DNA of 34,438 nt from JAJRXG01 sp047634015 (lineage in GTDB: Bacteria; Bacteroidota; Bacteroidia; Chitinophagales; Saprospiraceae): positions 1-34,438 of the forward strand of contig JBLIDB010000020.1 of assembly GCA_047634015.1 (NCBI GenBank), in the 5' to 3' direction. A program made the translations under genes and the position numbers. How positions within the stretch are numbered: the stretch's first letter is position 1; every line of letters begins with the position of its first letter. Shown one piece after another: positions 15,369-24,354 of the stretch. The notes below the pieces were generated by a model, which searched no databases, was not told where the DNA came from, and was given only the letters and a program-made list of their open reading frames with translations.

Positions 15369-18077
15369 ATGTATAGATGCTTGAGAATCTTGATAGTCTT
15401 TTTTGCAGGGTTACTCTTAGCGAATGTGTGCGAGGGGCAGATTCGGACCACCGAGGAGCAGGTTCATTTAGAAATCTTGCAACGTGGTATCTCGGAAGAT
15501 GATTTACGTTTAGCACTTTCTAATAAAGGAATCGATTTCGATAACCTCCAAAGCCTCAGTACGGAGCAAATCCAAGAGATTAGTATCATCATAGAAGAAT
15601 TACAGATTCAATCCCAATTGAATGGAGAGGGAGGGATTCCTTTTGATCCTTTGTTGGATACGATTCCAGATGAAGGGATATTCACTAGCATTGATTCTAC
15701 GGAAGTAGATTTTCTTGAAGATCTTATTGAGGACACAAGTAGAGTGGCAATCTGGGGACATCAAAATTTTAATAATGGGCAAATTTCTCTAATCGAAGAT
15801 GAAGAAGGTTATATTCCCCCTGAGACTCATATTATTGGAGCTGGAGATGAGCTTTCTGTAGGCATTTTTGGGTCTGCTCGTGTAGATGAATCTTTTGTAA
15901 TAGATAATAAAGGATCGATAAGTATTTATCCCACGCAAAATAGTACTGGTAATGTAAAAGTATTTGTTGGCGGTCTAACTGTTTCTCAGGCCAGAGAGAA
16001 GCTTATATCAGATTTTAAAAAGTACTATAGATTTTCGCCTTCGCAATTTTCACTTGCTGTTTCGGCTGTAAGAAAAGTAAGGGTCTCAGTGCTTGGAGAA
16101 GTTCAAAAAGCAGGAGAGTTTGTGGTGTCAGGACGTAATAGCGTTTTTAATCTGATAGCGGCAGCAGGAGGATTTACGGATATAGGAGGCATGAGAAAAA
16201 TCACGCTTATCAAGAAAAATGGAAATGTGTATACCATTGATCTATATAAGATATGGACTGATCCTCAAGCGGGTAATACTTATCCTTTGGAGAATGGGGA
16301 TATTATCAGTATCCCAACGGCTCAAAATCTCATTGATATTAAAGGTGCGGTTAGAAGGGAGCATACATACGAACTATTAGAAGGAGAAGGAATTGTTGAG
16401 TTGATTCTATATGCTGGAGGCTTAGATAGAGGAGCATCCCTCACTTCTATAGATGTGAATCGATTTGATGGAGAGAAGCAAGTGTTTAAGGAAATTCCTT
16501 ATGCCAAACTAATAAAAGATAGGGTAAACTATCCTTTGATGAATGGCGATCTTGTAGAAATCCGCAGGATAGAAGAGGTATTAGAAAACTATGTTTCCAT
16601 CGTTGGTGAAGTTCGTAATCCTGGAAATTATGAATTAATAGATGGGTTAACTATTAAAGATTTATTGCTATATGGAGTTTTAAAACCTACTTCAAGAAGA
16701 GATAAAGCATATATCCAAAGAACGAACCCAGATGGGAACATTAGTGTCATTCCGATCTCAATAGCGGATATCATCCATGGTAATGGAATAGATGCGAATA
16801 TGGTCTTAGAAGACCGCGACAAGATAACCGTTTGGCCTTTAGAAAGATTTACAGATAATAAGACGATTGTAATATCTGGTTCAGTAAGGGAGCCGATTGA
16901 GTTCGATTATGATATAGGTGGTACCCTCAGAGTTTCGGATGCGATTACATTCGCAGGTGGACTTAAAAGTGACGCTGCCATCTATGCGCATATCCATAGA
17001 TTAGACCCGTTGAATCCTCAGGAGCTTAGTTATGTAAGAATAGATATTGACAAAGCGATTAATGAACCTAACGCTGTCGATAATATCTTCTTGGAACCTT
17101 ACGATTCAATTCATATTTATAAGAGGAATGAATTTTTGGAAGATGTAACAATTAGTATTTTTGGAGCTGTCAATAATCCGGGTACGTTTGCTTATGGGAA
17201 TGGTATGACACTTGTGGATGCGATCACATTTGCTGGTGGGTTTCGCCTCTCGTCAGCCACGAATCATATTGAAGTCTCACGCGTAATTATAAATGATAAT
17301 CAACGGAGTAAGACTATAGTAGAAAAAGTTGCACTCACTCGTGATGAACTAAGCAGATTTCAAAATACAGGAGGGCAATATAGATTAGAGCCCTATGACA
17401 ATGTATTCGTTAGGTATGTCCCTGAATTCGAGTTACAACAAAATGTCACGATTATAGGTGAAGTGAAATTACCAGGAGAATATAGTCTTATAAGAGATAA
17501 TGAAACCGTGTACGATCTCATTAAAAGGGCTGAAGGGCTTACAGAAGAAGCATTCCCGGCTGCGGCGACAATTAATAGAACTGAAGATGATTTGGGTTTA
17601 CTGGTAATGAGGTTAGATGAAGTAATGGAAGATCCTAATTCTAAATTCAACTATGCTCTTAAGAATCTGGATACGATCATGATTCCTAAAATTAAAGACT
17701 ATGTTCGAATAGTAGGATATGCACAAGACTTAATCGTCAACAATAAAAAACAAACAACAACTCCCTTTCACAAGGATAAGGACGCCTTATTCTATATTAA
17801 TGAATATGCAGGTGGATTCGCCGATAATGCTCGAAGAAATAAGGTATTCGTAAAATATCCTAATGGAGAAGTTAAAACAACAATTCGTAGATTTCCTTTT
17901 GGAAAGAAACATCCCAAAGTAGTGCCTGGGTCTATAATTTCGATAGGACCACAACCCGTCAACCCGTCTCCAAATAAGAATGAGGAAGATGTTAATTGGA
18001 CGAAGGTATTAGGAGATAGTGTGGCACAGGCGATGTCTATTCTTACTTTGATTCTTCTCGTACAACGCTTAGATTAA
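15369..18077 (+). CDS. polysaccharide export protein with multiple SLBB domains (Wza-type)
   Basis: A 902-residue exporter with a signal peptide (LRILIVFFAGLLLANVCEG), a Poly_export domain starting around residue 155 (GAGDELSVGIFGS) and six recognisable SLBB domains at about 239, 321, 408, 501, 593 and 691, each with the pattern VxGxVxxPGxY...LxxLIxxAGG (for example IVGEVRNPGNYEL). A seventh, degenerate one is near 778 (YVRIVGYAQD). The last ~20 residues (ILTLILLVQRL) form a hydrophobic segment that may anchor the protein. Wza-type proteins form the outer-membrane/periplasmic channel for capsular or exopolysaccharide; this multi-SLBB form is common in Bacteroidota. Its ATG follows rfbB directly. 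No Wzc-type kinase partner is present in the window. The 3' end overlaps the convergent sulfotransferase gene by 4 bases. Confidence 0.92.
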   Translation: MYRCLRILIVFFAGLLLANVCEGQIRTTEEQVHLEILQRGISEDDLRLALSNKGIDFDNLQSLSTEQIQEISIIIEELQIQSQLNGEGGIPFDPLLDTIPDEGIFTSIDSTEVDFLEDLIEDTSRVAIWGHQNFNNGQISLIEDEEGYIPPETHIIGAGDELSVGIFGSARVDESFVIDNKGSISIYPTQNSTGNVKVFVGGLTVSQAREKLISDFKKYYRFSPSQFSLAVSAVRKVRVSVLGEVQKAGEFVVSGRNSVFNLIAAAGGFTDIGGMRKITLIKKNGNVYTIDLYKIWTDPQAGNTYPLENGDIISIPTAQNLIDIKGAVRREHTYELLEGEGIVELILYAGGLDRGASLTSIDVNRFDGEKQVFKEIPYAKLIKDRVNYPLMNGDLVEIRRIEEVLENYVSIVGEVRNPGNYELIDGLTIKDLLLYGVLKPTSRRDKAYIQRTNPDGNISVIPISIADIIHGNGIDANMVLEDRDKITVWPLERFTDNKTIVISGSVREPIEFDYDIGGTLRVSDAITFAGGLKSDAAIYAHIHRLDPLNPQELSYVRIDIDKAINEPNAVDNIFLEPYDSIHIYKRNEFLEDVTISIFGAVNNPGTFAYGNGMTLVDAITFAGGFRLSSATNHIEVSRVIINDNQRSKTIVEKVALTRDELSRFQNTGGQYRLEPYDNVFVRYVPEFELQQNVTIIGEVKLPGEYSLIRDNETVYDLIKRAEGLTEEAFPAAATINRTEDDLGLLVMRLDEVMEDPNSKFNYALKNLDTIMIPKIKDYVRIVGYAQDLIVNNKKQTTTPFHKDKDALFYINEYAGGFADNARRNKVFVKYPNGEVKTTIRRFPFGKKHPKVVPGSIISIGPQPVNPSPNKNEEDVNWTKVLGDSVAQAMSILTLILLVQRLD

Positions 18078-18853
18078 GAGTTGGTCTTTCTGAGACTTAG
18101 TAGTTCTTGAAATATGATTTGTGTTGATCTTCTCGATTGCATGATCCAGTTTAAGTATTGTGGTGGATTTGCACTTCTAATTAAGGACGCATCATAGGAT
18201 CTCGAAAAATCTATTTCTTCAAGCTGAAAGCCCCATTCATTGAGGATTTTTTCATTTATAGATTCCGTTCGATTTTCTGCTAATAAATCCTCCATAGCAT
18301 AAACCAGTTCGCATCGATTGGCGTGAATCTTGGCAAATTCTAATATACGCTGGTTAGTAAGGTCCCAATAATTGAAAAGTGCATAGGCCAGCAGCGGGTG
18401 AGTATTGAATCTTGAATTTATTTTACTCCTTCTAATTAGGGAATTAACACAAGCCACAGGATTTCTAATAACAAACAAATAATAATTAGAGGGAAAGTGC
18501 GTATGCCAGAATGGAAGGAATAAAGAAGCCCGAGGATCTTTCCATCCATAGTCTTCTTTATTCTCTTGTAAACGTGACATGTGCCCATGTGCTTCATCTA
18601 CTTCTGGCGAGGAATAATGAAAAGCGCTTAATTTCTTGTCATTTATTCCTTGCCACTTATTACGAAGCCCATGAGATTGCAATATTTTTTCATGAAATGC
18701 TACTATATGTTGATCCTCAAAGTGCCCATGCTGGTTGAATTCATTGCCTTCTATTAAAGCATCGCCTAAATACAAACCGGCATTATGTAAGCACTCAGTT
18801 ACATAGCTCGTATGTGATCGATGCATACCTGTAATGATTAGACATTTACCCAT
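18074..18853 (-). CDS. sulfotransferase family protein (P-loop)
   Basis: This 259-residue protein begins with CLIITGMHRSHTSYV, the PAPS-binding 5'-phosphosulfate loop form of P-loop sulfotransferases (family GxPRSGTT), and later has LFVIRNPVACVNSLIRR, the 3'-phosphate-binding segment. The aromatic and His-rich middle, around GHFEDQHIV and WKDPRASLF, also fits. Such enzymes sulfate carbohydrates or proteins, so a role in modifying the exported polysaccharide of the convergent neighbours is possible but unproven. ATG start at 18853 gives an intact protein. The last bases are shared with the exporter gene's stop (TTAA). Confidence 0.82.
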   Translation of the reverse strand: MGKCLIITGMHRSHTSYVTECLHNAGLYLGDALIEGNEFNQHGHFEDQHIVAFHEKILQSHGLRNKWQGINDKKLSAFHYSSPEVDEAHGHMSRLQENKEDYGWKDPRASLFLPFWHTHFPSNYYLFVIRNPVACVNSLIRRSKINSRFNTHPLLAYALFNYWDLTNQRILEFAKIHANRCELVYAMEDLLAENRTESINEKILNEWGFQLEEIDFSRSYDASLIRSANPPQYLNWIMQSRRSTQIIFQELLSLRKTNS

Positions 18854-18977
18854 GAAGAAACTTGAATGATGAAGCTCATTAGCACATTGTGATAAATGGC
18901 TTCATAGTTACTATCTCAATGTATTATTTCAAGAATGGCAATGTTTGTTTCCCTTCCATTATTTCCTGTAATTGTAT

Positions 18978-20159
18978 TTAGTAAACTTCAAATAACCCCG
19001 CCGCGCCTATACCTCCGCCTACACACATGGTAACAACAACGTACTTTGCATTTCTTCTTTTTCCTTCGATAAGAGCATGTCCGACCATTCGAGAACCACT
19101 CATGCCATATGGATGTCCTATCGAGATGGCGCCTCCATTAACATTCATTATTTCATTAGAGATGCCGAGTCTTTTTTGACAATACAAAACCTGAACTGCG
19201 AAGGCTTCATTTAATTCCCAAAGCCCGATGTCTTCGATTTTCAAACCATGTTGCTTTAGTAATTTTGGAACGGCGTAGACAGGACCTATCCCCATCTCAT
19301 CTGGCTCACATCCTGCAACGGCCATGCCTCTATAAGCACCTAAGGGTGTAAGACCCTTCTGCTCGGCTAACTTTGCCTCCATTAGGACGTTAGCAGATGC
19401 TGCATCAGAAAGTTGACTTGCATTTCCTGCTGTGATCGTTCCTCCTTCGATTACTAATCTAAGACCAGAAAGTCCTTCTAATGTAGTACTCGGTCTATTG
19501 CCTTCGTCCTTAGATATAGTTACTTCATGTCTTGAAATCTCTCCTGTTGCTTTATCCTTAACAAGTTTCGTTGTGGTTACAGGAATAATCTCGTCATCAA
19601 AGCGACCCGCCTCTTGTCCAGCGGCTGTTCGCTGTTGACTTTGGAGGCCATAAATATCCATTTCTTCTCGGGTGATACCATATCGTTTTGCAACCACTTC
19701 GGCAGTCTGGAGCATTGGCATATAGATATCTTTATGGAGAGCCACGAGGTTACGATCTATCATCTTATGCGTATTCATATGCTCATTCTGCACTAAGCTA
19801 ATGGAGTCTAACCCACCGCCTATAACTACATTCTGATGATCTACTATTATTTGCTTCGCAGCTGTTGCAACTGACATGAGACCGGATGAACATTGTCGAT
19901 CGATGGTCATACCAGGTACGGATACAGGTAGCCCCCCAGCCAAAGCAGCTAATCTACCGATGTTGGGACTAGCGCTACCTTGTTGTAATGCACATCCCAA
20001 AATACAATCATCCACTTCGGCTCCTTCTATTCCCGCTTTTTCTATTGCTGCCCTTACAGCAAACCCTCCCATAGTGGGAGCATATGTATCATTAAATGCT
20101 CCTCTGTAGGCTTTTCCGATTGGAGTTCTTGCTGTTGAGACTATTACTGCTTCTCTCAT
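18978..20159 (-). CDS. acetyl-CoA C-acyltransferase (thiolase)
   Basis: This 393-residue thiolase holds the full catalytic set: acyl-accepting Cys90 in DRQCSSGLM, GHPYGMSG with the activating His near 349, and the final Cys in CVGGGIGAAG near 379. NEAFAVQ is present as well. It condenses or cleaves acyl-CoAs in fatty acid oxidation or acetoacetyl-CoA formation; the sequence is closest in feel to FadA/acetyl-CoA acetyltransferase, and sequence alone does not decide between them. It stands alone, minus strand, with no FadB or other beta-oxidation gene in the window. ATG start at 20159. Confidence 0.94.
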   Translation of the reverse strand: MREAVIVSTARTPIGKAYRGAFNDTYAPTMGGFAVRAAIEKAGIEGAEVDDCILGCALQQGSASPNIGRLAALAGGLPVSVPGMTIDRQCSSGLMSVATAAKQIIVDHQNVVIGGGLDSISLVQNEHMNTHKMIDRNLVALHKDIYMPMLQTAEVVAKRYGITREEMDIYGLQSQQRTAAGQEAGRFDDEIIPVTTTKLVKDKATGEISRHEVTISKDEGNRPSTTLEGLSGLRLVIEGGTITAGNASQLSDAASANVLMEAKLAEQKGLTPLGAYRGMAVAGCEPDEMGIGPVYAVPKLLKQHGLKIEDIGLWELNEAFAVQVLYCQKRLGISNEIMNVNGGAISIGHPYGMSGSRMVGHALIEGKRRNAKYVVVTMCVGGGIGAAGLFEVY

Positions 20160-20248
20160 GATTCGTTTTTATTTAGAGATGTAAGTTATAATGAAGCGCT
20201 GATTTACGGAAGATTGATATTGGCACTATGGGTGTTGAGGCTTTATCT

Positions 20249-20268
20249 TATACCAAGTGTTAGGTATA
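20249..20268. promoter_or_regulatory. short dyad upstream of the TonB-dependent receptor
   Basis: TATACC (20249-20254) and GGTATA (20263-20268) form a perfect 6-bp inverted repeat with an 8-base loop, between the divergent thiolase and receptor genes. Possible operator or chance; no regulator known. Confidence 0.25.
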
Positions 20269-20332
20269 GGACCTCCCAAATTTTAGAAGAATTTACCCAA
20301 AGAATATGAGAATTCCCGACCTGATGAGCTTC

Positions 20333-20340
20333 TATGTTTG
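20333..20340 (+). promoter_or_regulatory. -7 box of the TonB-dependent receptor gene
   Basis: TATGTTTG fits TAnnTTTG, 26 bases before the ATG. No TTG lies at the proper -33 spacing. An A10 run and AGGAG directly touching the ATG follow; the AGGAG is too close to act as a standard ribosome binding site. Confidence 0.45.
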
Positions 20341-20365
20341 CGCTCAGATTTAAAAAAAAAAGGAG

Positions 20366-22786
20366 ATGAAAAAGAAAAGAGGGGTTTTAATGGTGATTTT
20401 GATTGCTATACAATTGGTGCAGAGTGCGGGGCAAATATCAGGTATCGTTACAGATGTTAATGGAGAACCGATATTCGGAGCATCAGTGTCTCTTGAATCG
20501 TCATCATCTGGTACGGCTACGGACTTAGATGGGCGATTTGCGATTGGAAGCGAATTAATTAATAGTGATAAACTAAAATTATTGATCTCTAGCGTAGGAT
20601 ATAACACAGTTGAGGTAGATACATTAATCGGAAATGGTGAAGTAGATTTAGCCATAGTCTTGATAGAGAAAATCTTCGACCTTCCTAATGTTGTTATAGA
20701 AAGTGTATCAATGACAGGTGGACTTTCTGGAATAGACTATACGATGGGTTCTGCTCATTATATAGGACAGAAAGAAATTCAAAAGTTTTCTTACACAGAT
20801 ATTAATCGGACATTGCGTAATATTCCTGGGGTTAATATTCAAGAAGAAGACGGGTATGGCTTGCGACCGAATATAGGCCTAAGAGCTTCTGGAGCAGAGC
20901 GAAGTTCTAAGATTACTGTTATGGAAGATGGCGTTCTTGCAGCACCAGCACCTTATGCCGCACCAAGTGCATATTATTTCCCGACGATAGGAAGGATGGA
21001 GGCCATAGAGATTCTTAAAGGAAGTAGTCAGATTAAATATGGACCTTATACTACAGGTGGTGCAATCAATCTAATATCTTCTCCTATTCCGATGAGTTTA
21101 GGTGCACATGCGGACTTCATCGCAGGCAGTAATGACTACAGAATGCTACATGCGAATCTGGGTAATAGTCATAAGAATGTTGGATACCTAGTCGAGACGA
21201 TGCAATACAGCGCCTCTGGATTTAAGAACTTAGATAATGGAGGGGATACGGGATTCAATAAGGAGGATTATCTCGCAAAGGTCAGATTTAATACTAATTC
21301 AGATGCCTCAATTTATCAATCGTTAACACTGAAAGTAGGCCAGTCTACTGAGAACTCTAATGAAACATACCTTGGGCTAACAGATAGTGACTTTAAGGAT
21401 ACACCATTAAGAAGATATGCAGGTTCTCAAAAAGATAATATTACCACAAAACAAAATCAGATTTCAGTAAGGCATCTCGTTGCACTTTCTTCATTTCTTG
21501 ATATTCAAACGACGGCTTATTATAATTCATTCGAAAGAAATTGGTATAAACTTGATAAGGTCAGTGGTAACAGCATAGGAAATGTTCTTAATAATCCAGA
21601 AAATTATCCCGAAGAGCTTAGCGCTATTAAAGGTGAATCCAACTTAGAAGGACTTCTTGTAAAAGCGAATAATAGATCTTATACCTCTAAGGGCATTCAA
21701 ACGAATTTGAACTTTCATTTTAACACCAATGAGATTGCTCATAGTCTGGAAGTAGGTCTACGTGTCCACAAAGACGAGGTTGACAGATTCCAATGGGTCG
21801 ATAATTACGGTATAGATGGAGGTGTTATGAAATTGAATATTGCCGGTAGACCTGGTACCGAAAGTAATCGCATATCCAGTGCGAAAGCGATTGCAACTTT
21901 TGTTCAATATAAATTTGAGAAAGGTAAATTGATGATTGCTCCTGGTCTGAGATATGAACACATCTCATTAAGTAGATTAGATTATGGGAAAGAAGATCCT
22001 TCTCGAACGGGAGTTTCTCTTGGAGAAAGGAGTAATACTGTAGATGTTCTCATCCCAGGAATAGCTGCGAGATATCAGATGTCTACGCAAGCAAAACTCT
22101 TTGGTGGGGTCCACAGGGGATTTGCGCCTCCTGGATCCCAAGAAGGTGCCCAGCCTGAAAAGAGTTGGAATTATGAATTAGGAGCTGCTTGGTCCAATAA
22201 AAGATGGAGTACGCAAGTACTCGCTTATTTCAATGATTATAGCAATCTCCTTGGTGCGGATTTTGCTTCTTCGGGTGGTCAGGGAACAGGAACATTATTT
22301 AATGGAGGAGAAGTCAGGGCATTTGGGGTAGAGGCAGAAGCGAGCTTTGACCTCTTGAGCAAAGGAAGTTTACGACTGCCATTATCGATGGCTTATACTT
22401 ATAGCAAGGCTACTTTCGGAGGTTCTTTTGATAGCGAGTTCGAAGGATGGGGTGCCGTAGAAGCTGGTGATCACCTACCTTATGTTCCAGAACATCAACT
22501 TTCGCTGAGTCTATCTTTGGAGCATAGCAAGTGGCTTGTGGATCTCAGTGGGAGATATTCTTCAGAGATGTTAGCTATTGCTGGTAGTTTTAATGAGTTA
22601 ACTCCTCGAACAGATGCAGCGTTTACTATAGATTTTAGCACGAATTATAGAATAACAACCGCCATTTCAGCATTTGTGAATGTCAATAACCTATTAGATA
22701 ATGTCTATGTTGTAGCCAGGAGACCTGCAGGAGTTCGTCCTAATCTACCTCGAACTATTAATGTCGGATTGAAGGCTAATTTATAA
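20366..22786 (+). CDS. TonB-dependent receptor, FecA-like, with CarboxypepD_reg-like domain
   Basis: This 806-residue outer-membrane receptor has a signal peptide (MVILIAIQLVQSAGQ), then an N-terminal carboxypeptidase-regulatory-like domain (about 25-105; GQISGIVTDVNGEPIFGASV...GTATDLDGRF, shown in parts) typical of Bacteroidota receptors. The plug (about 115-235) has ERSSKITVMEDGV and IEILKGSSQIKYGP followed by TTGGAINLIS, matching FecA-type ferric-siderophore/ferric-citrate receptors. The barrel continues to NVGLKANL. It takes up an iron complex or other large ligand using TonB energy; the ligand is not determinable. ATG 20366 is the start. No TonB, ExbBD or FecIR-type sigma regulator is adjacent; a DUF1080 protein follows about 70 bases later. 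Confidence 0.91.
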   Translation: MKKKRGVLMVILIAIQLVQSAGQISGIVTDVNGEPIFGASVSLESSSSGTATDLDGRFAIGSELINSDKLKLLISSVGYNTVEVDTLIGNGEVDLAIVLIEKIFDLPNVVIESVSMTGGLSGIDYTMGSAHYIGQKEIQKFSYTDINRTLRNIPGVNIQEEDGYGLRPNIGLRASGAERSSKITVMEDGVLAAPAPYAAPSAYYFPTIGRMEAIEILKGSSQIKYGPYTTGGAINLISSPIPMSLGAHADFIAGSNDYRMLHANLGNSHKNVGYLVETMQYSASGFKNLDNGGDTGFNKEDYLAKVRFNTNSDASIYQSLTLKVGQSTENSNETYLGLTDSDFKDTPLRRYAGSQKDNITTKQNQISVRHLVALSSFLDIQTTAYYNSFERNWYKLDKVSGNSIGNVLNNPENYPEELSAIKGESNLEGLLVKANNRSYTSKGIQTNLNFHFNTNEIAHSLEVGLRVHKDEVDRFQWVDNYGIDGGVMKLNIAGRPGTESNRISSAKAIATFVQYKFEKGKLMIAPGLRYEHISLSRLDYGKEDPSRTGVSLGERSNTVDVLIPGIAARYQMSTQAKLFGGVHRGFAPPGSQEGAQPEKSWNYELGAAWSNKRWSTQVLAYFNDYSNLLGADFASSGGQGTGTLFNGGEVRAFGVEAEASFDLLSKGSLRLPLSMAYTYSKATFGGSFDSEFEGWGAVEAGDHLPYVPEHQLSLSLSLEHSKWLVDLSGRYSSEMLAIAGSFNELTPRTDAAFTIDFSTNYRITTAISAFVNVNNLLDNVYVVARRPAGVRPNLPRTINVGLKANL

Positions 22787-22855
22787 GAATATTAAGATAT
22801 CAGAATGAGTGGAACTTGAATTTTGAGTGTACCTTAGGTCGCAAAATACAAATTC

Positions 22856-23581
22856 ATGAAATCGATATTTTCCTTTTACTTTTCGTTCATTTTAGCAATT
22901 GCATTGATGGGACAGGACTTCCCACCAGAATTAACTGAAGTTTGGGAACCGATACCACCGAAGGTGAGTACAGATGCGAAGGGTATACCTTCTGATGCTT
23001 TAGTGTTATTTGATGGTAATGATGTCCTCATGTGGCAACATAAGGATGGAAGTCCAGCCTCTTGGGTAGTGGAGGATGGAATGCTGACGATAAAACCAGG
23101 AAGTGGCGGGATATTTACGAAAGAAAAGTTCGGTGATGTACAACTTCATTTAGAATGGAGGTCTCCACTCGAGATTGTCGGCGAAGGACAGGGGAGAGGT
23201 AATAGTGGAATTTTCCTTCAGAATAAATATGAAGTGCAAGTATTAGATAGTTATGAAAGTCGCACTTATTCTAATGGCCAAGCGAGTTCCATCTATAAGC
23301 AGCACATCCCACTGGTAAATGCAATGAATCCAAGCCATGAATGGCAGACATATGATATCATTTTCCATGCTCCTCATTTCAATGAGAAAGGAATGAAAAC
23401 CTCTAGTGGTACTGTGACCGTAATACACAATGGTGTTTTGGTGCAGGATCATGTCATGCTTTACGGAGCAAGCGCTTACATAGGTTATCCAACTAATGAG
23501 GCACATGGCGATGATGTTATACAATTACAAGATCATGGTAATCCAGTGAGCTATCGGAATATATGGTTGCGTAAGCTATAG
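22856..23581 (+). CDS. secreted DUF1080 (3-keto-disaccharide hydrolase domain) protein
   Basis: This 241-residue protein has a signal peptide (SFYFSFILAIALMGQ) and a DUF1080 domain, a concanavalin-like beta-sandwich. Recognised pieces are DALVLFDGNDVLMWQHKDG, WVVEDGMLTIKPGSGGIFT, then GNSGIFLQNKYEVQVLDSY, and NGQASSIYKQ. The domain is named for hydrolysis of 3-ketodisaccharides in some members, and many Bacteroidota copies are exported carbohydrate-binding or -cleaving proteins. The exact substrate is unknown. It is 70 bases behind the TonB-dependent receptor and may be cotranscribed with it, but no clear promoter was seen. The 3' end is convergent with the ACT-domain gene, 9 bases apart. Confidence 0.88.
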   Translation: MKSIFSFYFSFILAIALMGQDFPPELTEVWEPIPPKVSTDAKGIPSDALVLFDGNDVLMWQHKDGSPASWVVEDGMLTIKPGSGGIFTKEKFGDVQLHLEWRSPLEIVGEGQGRGNSGIFLQNKYEVQVLDSYESRTYSNGQASSIYKQHIPLVNAMNPSHEWQTYDIIFHAPHFNEKGMKTSSGTVTVIHNGVLVQDHVMLYGASAYIGYPTNEAHGDDVIQLQDHGNPVSYRNIWLRKL

Positions 23582-23590
23582 AATCCTATT

Positions 23591-24247
23591 TCAGCGTTTC
23601 ATATCCATAACTAAAGAGAATACCGCATCGACATCATCTTTGGAGACTACAAGTGTTATCTCATGAGCAGTGGAAACCACTTCTATCAGGTTAATACCTT
23701 GCCATGCAAGACGCTTTAAGATAGAGTAATAGACACCGTAAGTATCGAGATTATTGGAAGGTAGCATAAGCGTAACTGCTGCTAATTGTGACCTAACAAT
23801 GATTTCTTTCTCATGGACAAAAAAGGTAGCTACTTCTGAAACAAGCGCCTTGCTAACTATGATGGTTGTCTCATGGACTCCGCGACAGAAGGAGCAAAAT
23901 TGATTAGCCGATTGATCAATGCTTTGCAAAAGCTGGGCTTGATTGTTCAATAAAGTATCACTATTACGATAGGAGTATTCTACGAGATCCGATCGTACGA
24001 TAATATCTCCTAATTGCTTCATAAATGAACTTAGCGACTTCTCAAGACGTAGATATTCGGTTTGAGGTAATCGCTTAATAGCCATAAGTATGGCTCCCAC
24101 TTGAATGTCCTTATCAAGGAGTTGCGAGACCTCTGGTTGCAGGTATCTCGCGAGAGAAGAACCATTGATCAATCCAGAATTCAATGTCTCTTGGACAAAG
24201 GGAGATTTCTCTATCAGATGTGCCACTGCTTGGCTAACTGTCTGCAT
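23591..24247 (-). CDS. ACT-domain putative regulator of amino acid metabolism
   Basis: This 218-residue protein has a helical, winged-helix-like N-terminus (about 1-60: KSPFVQETLNSGLINGSSLA, then VGAILMAIKRL), a middle part with CxxC (C118-C121, FCSFCRG), and a C-terminal ACT-type half (about 150-218) with SQLAAVTLMLPSNN, GVYYSILKRLAWQGINLIEV and EITLVVSKDDVDAVF, close to the ACT half of aspartate kinases. Proteins of this layout are classed as predicted ACT-containing regulators of amino acid metabolism; I infer a sensor of lysine or threonine. It is divergent from lysC with 107 bases between, the usual setup for a local regulator. The DNA-binding role is not proven; a non-DNA-binding ACT protein is the alternative. 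Confidence 0.75.
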   Translation of the reverse strand: MQTVSQAVAHLIEKSPFVQETLNSGLINGSSLARYLQPEVSQLLDKDIQVGAILMAIKRLPQTEYLRLEKSLSSFMKQLGDIIVRSDLVEYSYRNSDTLLNNQAQLLQSIDQSANQFCSFCRGVHETTIIVSKALVSEVATFFVHEKEIIVRSQLAAVTLMLPSNNLDTYGVYYSILKRLAWQGINLIEVVSTAHEITLVVSKDDVDAVFSLVMDMKR

Positions 24248-24248
24248 A

Positions 24249-24264
24249 TGTTAATAATTTAACA
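24249..24264. promoter_or_regulatory. dyad between the ACT protein and lysC
   Basis: TGTTAA (24249-24254), 4 bases, TTAACA (24259-24264): a perfect 6-bp dyad directly next to the ACT protein start codon and about 90 bases before lysC. Candidate operator; weak on its own. Confidence 0.3.
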
Positions 24265-24321
24265 CAATGTTATAAAAATGAAGGAATAGTTAATATACTA
24301 AACCGAACTCTTTTTTCAATT

Positions 24322-24329
24322 TACTTTTG
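24322..24329 (+). promoter_or_regulatory. -7 box of lysC
   Basis: TACTTTTG matches TAnnTTTG, 25 bases before the lysC ATG at 24355. No TTG at a proper -33 distance was found, so the box stands alone. Confidence 0.45.
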
Positions 24330-24354
24330 TGTCCTAAGTAAATAGAGGAATCTT

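Noticed and set aside
20361..20365. AGGAG before the TonB-dependent receptor start
   Set aside because: It touches the ATG with no spacer, so it is not a working ribosome binding site at normal geometry.
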